This document shows, one piece after another, positions 1-5,959 of a stretch of DNA of 6,277 nt. The notes under the pieces are model-generated. The model did no database searches and was not told where the DNA came from. It saw only the letters and a program-made list of their open reading frames with translations. The stretch's first letter is position 1, and the number at the start of each line of letters is the position of its first letter. Both the position numbers and the translations under genes were made by a program. This DNA is from Gemmatimonadota bacterium (GTDB taxonomy: Bacteria > Gemmatimonadota > Gemmatimonadetes > Gemmatimonadales > GWC2-71-9), in assembly GCA_016180765.1 (NCBI GenBank), contig JACPAP010000124.1, positions 1 to 6,277 of the forward strand, given 5' to 3'.

Positions 1-484
1 GCGCCGCCGGGGGGCGGTGGACGTGTTGGGGCGCCTCGCCACGGACCTGACGGAGCAGCTGGAGCGAACCATCGACGACACGCGCGCGCTGGTACGGCAG
101 ACCACGCGGGCGGCCGCCCAGGCCGAGCGCCTGGTCACCACCACCACGCCGCGGGTAGAGGAGGTCCTGGACCAGCTGTCCCGGAGCCTGGAGCAGACCG
201 ACCAGATGCTCGCGGACCTGGGGCCGCGGGTGGTGCCCCTGGGCGACAGCCTGCTGGCGGTCCTGGCCGACACGCGCCAGACCCTCAAGCAAGTGAACGA
301 CCTGGCGGGAACCGCGGATGCGATGGCCGGGGAGAACCGGGCCGCGATCCGGGAGACCATCCAGCACCTTCACAACTCGGCGATTCTCCTGGAGCACTTC
401 GCCGATCAAGTGAGCCGCCGCCCGACCCGGCTCTTGACCGGCGTGGCGCCGCCGCCGCTCGACAGCAACAAGAAACGACCGTGA
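1..484 (+). CDS. MCE/MlaD-family lipid-transport protein, C-terminal part (5' end outside window)
   Basis: The frame is open from the left edge (first full codon at base 2) to a TGA at 482-484, so only the C-terminal ~160 residues are present. They form a long, alanine/leucine/threonine-rich helical or coiled-coil region with regularly spaced leucines (TEQLERTIDDTRALV, VEEVLDQLSRSLEQTDQML). It ends in NSAILLEHFADQVSRRPTRLLTG and a proline-rich tail. A helical tail ending in an 'RPxxLLxG'-type motif is typical of MlaD-like MCE proteins. These are anchored in the inner membrane and form hexameric rings or tubes that carry phospholipids across the periplasm, usually with an ABC permease and ATPase. 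The MCE domain itself and the N-terminal membrane anchor would lie outside the window, so the family call rests on the tail alone. The GTG at 17 is an internal codon, not a convincing start. The gene ends in a GTGA overlap with the HD-GYP gene, implying translational coupling. Another periplasmic coiled-coil protein is the main alternative. Confidence 0.68.
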   Translation, partial: RRRGAVDVLGRLATDLTEQLERTIDDTRALVRQTTRAAAQAERLVTTTTPRVEEVLDQLSRSLEQTDQMLADLGPRVVPLGDSLLAVLADTRQTLKQVNDLAGTADAMAGENRAAIRETIQHLHNSAILLEHFADQVSRRPTRLLTGVAPPPLDSNKKRP

Positions 485-2424
485 AGTTCACCCTGCTGCA
501 CCCGGTGACGTTCGACCCCGCGCCCATCGCCAAGGCGCTGGCGGCCGAAGATATCCTGACGCGCGAGGTGCGCTCGGTTCAGGAGCTGGCCGCCGCCAAT
601 GGGCGCGCGGTGCTGGTGCTGGATCCGCCCAGCCGGGCCGCCTTCCCGACCAACGGCCTGCGGGCCTTCCTCGACTGCGGGGGGGCCGTGGTGGCGTTGG
701 GAGCCCCCGGCGAGGCCGACCTCTCGGACGCCGTGCCGTTCGACCTGGTGGCCGCGTACGTGCCGCAGCCCTACGGCACCCGGCAGCTCCTGCTCGCGCT
801 CCGAGCCGCGTATCGCGAGGCCGCGGCGCGTGCCGATGTCCAGCGCGCCCGGACCGAGGCCTCCATGCGCACCCGGGAGCTGGGCGAGCTGACCCGCATC
901 GGCATGGCGCTGGCCACCGAGCGGGACTACCACGCGCTGCTGGAGTTGATCCTCACCCAGGCGCGGCAGATCACCGGGTCGGATGCGGGCAGTCTGTACG
1001 TGGTGGAGACCCAGGAAAACGACGTCAAGCGGTTGCGGTTCAAGCTGTCCCAGAACTACTCCCGCCCGGACATCCCGCTGGTCGAGTTCACCATGCCCAT
1101 CGACCATAGCAGCATCTCCGGTTACGTGGCCTCCACCGGCGAGCCGCTGGTGATCGACGACACCTATTTCCTGCCGCCGGACGTGGAGTACAGCTTCAAT
1201 CGCTCCATCGACGAGAAGTACGGCTACCGCACCAAGTCCATGATGACGATCCCCATGAAGGATCACCAGGACGAGGTGATCGGCGTCCTGCAGCTGGTGA
1301 ACCGGAAGCGGGACTTCCAGACCCGGCTCACCACGCGCGACGAGGTCGAGGCACAGATCATTCCCTACACCAAGCGCAACGTCGAGATCGTCTCGGCGCT
1401 CGCGGGCCAGGCGGCGGTGTCCATCGAGAACAGCCAGCTGTACCAGAGCATCGAGCGGCTGTTCGAGGGATTCGTACGGGCGTCGGTGACCGCCATCGAG
1501 CAGCGCGATCCCACCACGTTCGGTCACTCGGGGCGGGTGGCCGCCATGACAGTGGGCCTGGCCCAGGCCGTGGACCGCACCGCCGCCGGGCCGTATCGGG
1601 AAGTCAATTTCACCCGGGAGCAAGTCCGCCAGATCCGCTACGCCGGCCTATTACACGACTTCGGCAAGGTCGGCGTGCGGGAGCAGGTGCTGGTGAAGGC
1701 GAAGAAGCTCTATCCGCCGGACCTGGCCCTGGTCAAGCAGCGCCACGCGTTCGTCCGGCGCACCGCCGAGCGAGATTTCCAGCAGCAGCGGGCGGACTAT
1801 CTGGAGCGCTGCGGCCAGGACGGCTACCGGGAGTTCCTCGAGAAACTGCAGGCCGAGCACCAGGATCGGCTCAAGGAGCTGGACCGGTTCGTGCAGCTGA
1901 TCATGGAGTCCAACGAGCCCACGGTGCTGCCCGCCGGCAACTTCGAGGAGCTGCTGCGCTACGCCAAGGTCTACTACCGGGACCTCGACGGTAAAGACCT
2001 GCCGTATCTCACCGACGACGAAGTCCGGTTCCTCTCGATTCGCAAGGGCAGCCTGGACGACAACGAGCGGCTCGAGATCGAGAGCCACGTGACCCACACC
2101 TACCGGTTCCTGATGCAGATCCCCTGGACCAAAGAGCTTCAGGATATCCCGAGCATCGCCTACGGCCACCACGAGAAACTCGACGGCACCGGGTATCCGC
2201 GAAAGGTGCGCGGGGACCAGATCCCCATCCAGACGCGGATGATGACGATCTCGGACATCTTCGATGCATTGACCGCGTCCGACCGCCCCTACAAGCGCGC
2301 GGTGCCCCTGCCCCGCGCGCTCGACATCATGAGGGAAGAGGTGAAGGCGGGCATGCTGGACCCGAACCTGTTCCAGGTGTTCGTGGACGCCAAGGCCTAC
2401 GAGAAAGCGGCGGAAGAAGCGTAG
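481..2424 (+). CDS. GAF / HD-GYP signalling protein (probable c-di-GMP phosphodiesterase) with receiver-like N-terminus
   Basis: A complete 647-residue cytoplasmic protein with no signal peptide or membrane segment. Residues ~1-110 look like a response-regulator receiver fold: alternating strands and helices, Asp48 ending a VLVLD strand, and a final VPQPYGTRQLLLALRAA segment. The acidic pair normally found after strand 1 is absent, so it is probably a pseudo-receiver. A charged helix (~105-140) leads into a GAF domain (~134-320; DAGSLYVVE, MMTIPMKD, VIGVLQLVNRK, AGQAAVSIEN). The HD-GYP domain (~335-647) keeps H349 in HSGRV, H392/D393 in HDFGK, HHEKLDGTGYP (563-573) and D592 in SDIFDALTA. These match the metal-binding and signature residues of the family, which hydrolyses cyclic di-GMP. 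About 90 extra residues sit between the HD and GYP halves. The GTG start at 481 lies in the GTGA overlap with the MCE gene and has no clear Shine-Dalgarno, so it probably relies on coupled translation. The 3' end overlaps hyuB by 28 bases. Domain calls are secure; the activating ligand and actual activity are inferred. Confidence 0.93.
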   Translation: MKFTLLHPVTFDPAPIAKALAAEDILTREVRSVQELAAANGRAVLVLDPPSRAAFPTNGLRAFLDCGGAVVALGAPGEADLSDAVPFDLVAAYVPQPYGTRQLLLALRAAYREAAARADVQRARTEASMRTRELGELTRIGMALATERDYHALLELILTQARQITGSDAGSLYVVETQENDVKRLRFKLSQNYSRPDIPLVEFTMPIDHSSISGYVASTGEPLVIDDTYFLPPDVEYSFNRSIDEKYGYRTKSMMTIPMKDHQDEVIGVLQLVNRKRDFQTRLTTRDEVEAQIIPYTKRNVEIVSALAGQAAVSIENSQLYQSIERLFEGFVRASVTAIEQRDPTTFGHSGRVAAMTVGLAQAVDRTAAGPYREVNFTREQVRQIRYAGLLHDFGKVGVREQVLVKAKKLYPPDLALVKQRHAFVRRTAERDFQQQRADYLERCGQDGYREFLEKLQAEHQDRLKELDRFVQLIMESNEPTVLPAGNFEELLRYAKVYYRDLDGKDLPYLTDDEVRFLSIRKGSLDDNERLEIESHVTHTYRFLMQIPWTKELQDIPSIAYGHHEKLDGTGYPRKVRGDQIPIQTRMMTISDIFDALTASDRPYKRAVPLPRALDIMREEVKAGMLDPNLFQVFVDAKAYEKAAEEA

Positions 2425-3935
2425 CCCCCGCCGCCCGGCGTCTCCACCCGTAGGATGTCCCCAGGGTGCAGCGTTACCGCGGCCCGGGCGCCAAGCGGCT
2501 CGCCGTTGAGCAGATTCCTCCCCGTCGCCCCGTTCCCGCCGCCCTGGGCGCCACGCGGCGCGTGCCGCCGCCGCTCGGTGAGCAACGAGGCGTCGATCTC
2601 CTCCAACGCCTCGTACTCCCGCACCACGCCCTCCCCACCACGCCACCGCCCGGCTCCTCCACTTCCGCGCCGCAGGGCATACGCCCGGATGCGGAGCGGA
2701 TGCTCCAGCTCGAACACCTCGACCGGCGTGTTGCGGGTGTTGGACATGCCCACGTGCACGCCCGACGGTCCAGGCGCCCCCGGCGACGCTCCCTGGCCGC
2801 CTCCCAGGGTCTCGTAATAGGTCCAGCCGGCCCCGCCGAACACCACGTTGTTCATGGTGCCTTGCCCCTGCGCGGGCACCTGGGCTGCGGAGGCCAGCGC
2901 CGCGAACAGCGTGTCCGTGATCCGCTGTGACGTCTCCACGTTCCCGGCGGCCACCGCGTGCGGCCAGGTGGCGTTGACCAGGGTCCCTTCCGGCGCCGTG
3001 ATCCCGATGACGCGCTGCAGGCCGCCGTTGGTGGGAATGTCCGCATCCACCAGGCAGCGCAACACGAACAGCACCGCGGACCGCGTCACCGACAGCGGAC
3101 AGTTCACGTTGCCCTTGACCGCGGGATCCGTGCCGGTGAAGTCGCACCGCAGCCGCCCGTCGGTCGTGATCTCGACCGCCACGCGAATCGCGATCTCTCG
3201 CTCCTCCACCCCGTCACCCTCCAGCCAATCCTCGGCCCGGTACACGCCGGGCGCCACGCGCGCGGCCAGCGAGGCCCGCGTCCGCCGCTCGGCATAGGCC
3301 AGGAGGTCCTGCACCGCGCCCGCCACGTAATCCGCGCCGTGACGCTGGGCCAGCTCCCGGTAGCGGACCGCGCCGCGCTCGCAGGCCGCCTGCTGCGCGG
3401 CCAGATCGTGGGCGCGCATCTCCGGCGTGCGCACGTTGGCCAGCAGCAGGCGGCGCAGGTCTTGGTGCACCACGCCGGCCGCCGCCCAGCGCACCGGCGG
3501 CAGGACCAGGCCTTCCTGGAAGAGGTCGGTGGAATGGGGGGGCATGCTCCCCGGACGCATCCCCCCGACGTCCGAGTGATGGGCTCGAACCACCGTGAAG
3601 CCAGCCACGGTGCCGGCCAGCTCGATGGCGTGCACCATCGTGATGTCGGGCAGATGGGTCCCGCCGGTGAACGGGTCGTTGAGGATGAACGTGTCCCCCG
3701 GCCTGGGGGCCAGCGCCCGGACCGCCGCGACCGCGTCCGGCATGGCCCCCAGGTGAACCGGGATGTGGGCCGCCTGCGCGATCATCTCGCCCTGCGCATC
3801 GAACAGCGCGGCCGACGAATCGCGGCGTTCGCGCACGTTGGGCGAGACCGCGCTCGCCACCAGCACCGCCCCCATCTCCTCGGCGATGCCGGCGAAGGCG
3901 TGGGCCATCACTTCGAGGCCGATCGCGTCGAGCAC
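2397..3935 (-). CDS. hyuB: Hydantoinase B / oxoprolinase family protein (HyuB subunit)
   Basis: The 512-residue partner of HyuA. HyuA/HyuB enzymes (N-methylhydantoinase, 5-oxoprolinase, acetone and acetophenone carboxylases) couple ATP use to ring opening or carboxylation; HyuB is the catalytic partner of the ATP-binding subunit. Family motifs, numbered from the GTG at 3935, are ERRDSSAALFDAQG (from 36), HIPVHLGAMP, LNDPFTGGTHLPDI (85-98), HHSDVGGMRPGSMP (from 119), GNVNCPLS (275-282), GNVETSQRITD (331-341), GQGTMNN (357-363), ETLGGGQGA (375-383), NTRNTPVE (399-406) and TPGGGGY (499-505). The frame is also open to ATGs at 4004 and 4055 and a GTG at 3962. I chose GTG 3935 because GGAGG lies 6 bases upstream and the product begins VLDAIGLEV, where family members normally start. 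The ATG at 4004 shares one base with the hyuA stop (TGATG) and would add 23 residues encoded largely by a 7-base repeat. The C-terminus stops seven residues after GGGGY, without the extension many relatives carry. Substrate unknown. Confidence 0.93.
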   Translation of the reverse strand: MLDAIGLEVMAHAFAGIAEEMGAVLVASAVSPNVRERRDSSAALFDAQGEMIAQAAHIPVHLGAMPDAVAAVRALAPRPGDTFILNDPFTGGTHLPDITMVHAIELAGTVAGFTVVRAHHSDVGGMRPGSMPPHSTDLFQEGLVLPPVRWAAAGVVHQDLRRLLLANVRTPEMRAHDLAAQQAACERGAVRYRELAQRHGADYVAGAVQDLLAYAERRTRASLAARVAPGVYRAEDWLEGDGVEEREIAIRVAVEITTDGRLRCDFTGTDPAVKGNVNCPLSVTRSAVLFVLRCLVDADIPTNGGLQRVIGITAPEGTLVNATWPHAVAAGNVETSQRITDTLFAALASAAQVPAQGQGTMNNVVFGGAGWTYYETLGGGQGASPGAPGPSGVHVGMSNTRNTPVEVFELEHPLRIRAYALRRGSGGAGRWRGGEGVVREYEALEEIDASLLTERRRHAPRGAQGGGNGATGRNLLNGEPLGARAAVTLHPGDILRVETPGGGGYASSAAFS

Positions 3936-3941
3936 CGGGGC

Positions 3942-3946
3942 CCTCC
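3942..3946 (-). promoter_or_regulatory. Shine-Dalgarno sequence GGAGG for hyuB
   Basis: On the - strand the sequence reads GGGGAGGGCCCCG followed by GTG at 3935-3933. The GGAGG core (3946-3942) is separated from the GTG by 6 bases. This spacing and core closely match the GGAGG placed 5 bases before the hyuA GTG. It is the main reason for starting hyuB at 3935 rather than at the ATG at 4004, which has only a poor purine stretch in front of it. Function is inferred from sequence. Confidence 0.72.
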
Positions 3947-3960
3947 CCGCGTCACCCTTC

Positions 3961-4002
3961 ACGTTTCCCGTCTCCCGTTTCCCATTTCCCATTTCCCATT
4001 CC
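3961..4002 (-). repeat. Six 7-base tandem repeats in the hyuA-hyuB junction, G-quadruplex-forming pattern
   Basis: On the + strand the units are acgtttc, ccgtctc, ccgtttc, ccatttc, ccatttc and ccattcc, an imperfect heptamer array with consensus CCRTTTC. On the mRNA-sense (-) strand this gives five GGG tracts at 3997-3995, 3990-3988, 3983-3981, 3976-3974 and 3969-3967. Each pair is separated by exactly four bases (AAAT, AAAT, AAAC, AGAC), which satisfies the usual G3-N1-7 quadruplex rule. The array begins two bases after the hyuA TGA and ends 14 bases before the hyuB Shine-Dalgarno core. It is visibly richer in A and T than its surroundings. If hyuB starts at 3935, the array lies in a 68-base spacer (3936-4003); if at 4004, it would encode a glycine/asparagine/glutamate-rich N-terminal extension. 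The repeat is directly seen; quadruplex folding and any regulatory role are inference. Confidence 0.9.
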
Positions 4003-4003
4003 A

Positions 4004-5959
4004 TCAAGCCCGCTGCAACAGTACGGCCCCGGTCTCGTGCACCACACCCCGCCACCCGCCTTCGATGCGCCCCGTCGCATCACCCCCATCCAGCATGAGC
4101 GGCCCTTCGAGGGTGCTCCCCACGGTGAGATCGTCCAAGGGGGCGCGCCCCCCGCGGACGGCCCTGCCGGGCTCGCCGCGCTCGCCGGGCCCCCCGCGCC
4201 CGGCCAGCTCGACGGTGGCGGCCACTCCGGCGGCGATCACCCGGATGTTGACGATCTCCACGGGCCGACGCTCGTCCGCGTGGCCGAATCGCGCGCGGTG
4301 CGCCCGGTGAAACGCGGCGGCCGTGGCGGTCCCGCCGGTTCCGGCGGGCACGGCGACTTCGTAGCCCTGCCCGGGGTAGCGGCACTCGGCGACGCGCCGA
4401 AGCTCGCCGCCCGGCAGCTCCGCGCGGCACCGCATCTCCAGATCCGCGTACGCCTGCTGCATCCCCTTCTCGTCCAGGTCCGCCGCGCGCCGGTGCAGCG
4501 ACGCCGTGAGCTCCACCCGCGCCTTCGCGGCCGCGAGCCCCAGGGCAGACAGCGCCCCCGGGTGCGGGGGGATCAGCGCGTGTCGCACCCCCAAGCTGTC
4601 CGCCAGACGACACACGAACAGCGGCCCGGCCCCGCCGAAGGCCACCAGACTGGTGTTCCGCGGGTCCACCCCCCGTTCCACGCTCACGCTGCGGAGCGCG
4701 CGCACCATGGTGGCCGTCCCGATCTCGATGATCCCGGCGGCGCAGCGTTCGACGTCGAGCCCGGCAGCCTGGGCCACCCGGGCCACCGCCTCCCGGGCGA
4801 GCCCGGCGTGAAGACAGAGATCGGCCGCCAGCGGGTGCGCGGCGTCGAGCCAGCCCAGCACCAACGCGGCATCGGTGACCGTGGCGTCGTGGCCGCCCAG
4901 GCCGTAGCACGCCGGGCCGGGCACGGCACCCGCGCTCTGGGGTCCCACGCGGAGCGCGCCGCCCTGGTCCACCCAGGCAATGCTGCCACCTCCCGCCCCC
5001 ACCGTCTCGATCAGCACGTGCGGCAGCGCCACCGGGATGCCCCCCACGTCCCCGGCCGACTGGACCAGCGGCTCGCCGCCCAGAATGATGCTGGCGTCCG
5101 CGCTGGTGCCGCCCATGTCGATGGTGAGCAGGTCGTGACGCCCCACCTGCGTCCCCACCAGCCTCGCACCCTCGACCCCCCCTACCGGGCCGGAGAGGGC
5201 CAGCGCCGATGCCCGCTCCCGGGCCTGGCGCGCCGCCAGCGTCCCGCCGTGCGAGGCCATCACCCGGAACTCCGGAACCCCGCGGCGCGCGGCCTCACCG
5301 GCCACCCGCTCGATATACGCGCCCACCAGCGGCCGGAGGTAGGCCTCCACGGTGGTGGTGCTGGCCCGCTCGTATTCCCGAAACACCGGCAGCAATTCGT
5401 GACTCGCCACCACCGGCGTGCCGGGAAGCGCCTCGCGGAGCGCCGCAGCCAGCAAGCGCTCGTGCCGGGGATCGGCGAAGCTGAACAGCAGGCAGAGGGC
5501 CACGGCGGCCGGCCGCCGCGCCGCCACCTCCCGCACCACGCGCTCGATCTCCGCCGGGACCAGCGCCCGCACCACGCCGCCCGCCCCAATCCGCTCCGCC
5601 ACGCCGATCACGCTCTGGCGCTCCACCAGCGGGGGCGGATGGTCCCGCGCCAGATCGTAGAGCGCCGCCCGGTCCTGGCGCCGGAGCCAGGGCAGGTCCT
5701 CGAACCCGGCGGTGATGAGCAGCGCCAGTCCCGCTCCGCGCCGCTCCAGCAAGGCGTTGGTGGCAACCGTGGTCCCGTGGATCAGCGCGTCGATGGTCCC
5801 GGCCGCACTTCCCTCCCCCAGCCGGTCCACCGCGCGCCACAGTCCCACCGCCGAGTCCTCTGGCGTGGACGGGACCTTGACCACGCGAACCCCGCCGCCC
5901 GGCTCCAGCGCCACCAGGTCCGTGAACGTGCCCCCGATGTCTACTCCCAGGCGGGTCAC
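4004..5959 (-). CDS. hyuA: Hydantoinase A / oxoprolinase family protein (HyuA, ATP-binding subunit)
   Basis: A 651-residue protein, full length for the family. It opens with RLGVDIGGTFTDLVAL, the phosphate-binding loop of the actin/hexokinase-like (ASKHA) ATPase fold (VDIGGTFTD at 6-14). Other family motifs are IHGTTVATNALLERRG (60-75), SGPVGGVEGA (256-265), DMGGTSAD (281-288, second phosphate loop), VGAGGGSIAWVD (320-331), GPQSAGAVPGPACYG (339-353), TVTDA, FGGAGP (441-446), HPGALSALG, RYPGQGYE (527-534) and RPVEIVNIRV. It is expected to form a cytoplasmic complex with HyuB and to activate the substrate with ATP. The GTG at 5959 was chosen because the TRLGVDIGG motif follows at once, GGAGG lies 5 bases upstream, and the GTG overlaps the lnt stop as GTGA. 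An ATG at 6016 would add 19 residues inside lnt and is unlikely. The last ~65 residues include a glycine/arginine-rich stretch and a variant of the usual 'GPAIIEE' motif (GPLMLDGGDAT). Substrate (hydantoin, 5-oxoproline, a ketone or other) cannot be told from sequence. Confidence 0.95.
   Translation of the reverse strand: MTRLGVDIGGTFTDLVALEPGGGVRVVKVPSTPEDSAVGLWRAVDRLGEGSAAGTIDALIHGTTVATNALLERRGAGLALLITAGFEDLPWLRRQDRAALYDLARDHPPPLVERQSVIGVAERIGAGGVVRALVPAEIERVVREVAARRPAAVALCLLFSFADPRHERLLAAALREALPGTPVVASHELLPVFREYERASTTTVEAYLRPLVGAYIERVAGEAARRGVPEFRVMASHGGTLAARQARERASALALSGPVGGVEGARLVGTQVGRHDLLTIDMGGTSADASIILGGEPLVQSAGDVGGIPVALPHVLIETVGAGGGSIAWVDQGGALRVGPQSAGAVPGPACYGLGGHDATVTDAALVLGWLDAAHPLAADLCLHAGLAREAVARVAQAAGLDVERCAAGIIEIGTATMVRALRSVSVERGVDPRNTSLVAFGGAGPLFVCRLADSLGVRHALIPPHPGALSALGLAAAKARVELTASLHRRAADLDEKGMQQAYADLEMRCRAELPGGELRRVAECRYPGQGYEVAVPAGTGGTATAAAFHRAHRARFGHADERRPVEIVNIRVIAAGVAATVELAGRGGPGERGEPGRAVRGGRAPLDDLTVGSTLEGPLMLDGGDATGRIEGGWRGVVHETGAVLLQRA

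Noticed and set aside
406..1623. 405-codon open frame on the - strand opposite the HD-GYP gene
   Set aside because: It mirrors the codon bias of the conserved GAF region on the other strand; the product is rich in His, Gly, Leu and Arg with no family motifs.
2425..2470. Possible bidirectional terminator after the HD-GYP stop
   Set aside because: The sequence is the coding region for the conserved HyuB C-terminal TPGGGG motif and shows no convincing stem with a U-run.
1651..3147. 498-codon open frame on the - strand spanning part of hyuB and the antisense of the HD-GYP gene
   Set aside because: It is out of frame with hyuB and opposite the HD-GYP motifs; its composition (Arg/Gly/Ala) is that of a frame shadow.
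3961..4002. CRISPR-like or phage-attachment interpretation of the short repeat array
   Set aside because: Units are 7 bases with no spacers, far too short for CRISPR, and there is no integrase or tRNA nearby to suggest an attachment site.
4004..4055. Upstream ATG at 4055 for hyuB
   Set aside because: It would overlap hyuA by more than 50 bases and add 40 residues absent from the family; a far better ribosome site serves the GTG at 3935.
2958..4310. 450-codon open frame on the + strand opposite hyuB and hyuA
   Set aside because: It is antisense to well-conserved HyuB and HyuA motifs, runs across their junction, and encodes an Arg/His/Gly/Pro-rich product with no recognisable domain. Such frames are common opposite high-GC genes.
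4080..4910. 276-codon - strand open frame inside hyuA
   Set aside because: It is a shifted reading of hyuA itself, Arg/Gly/Ala-rich and without domains, while the hyuA frame retains all family motifs.
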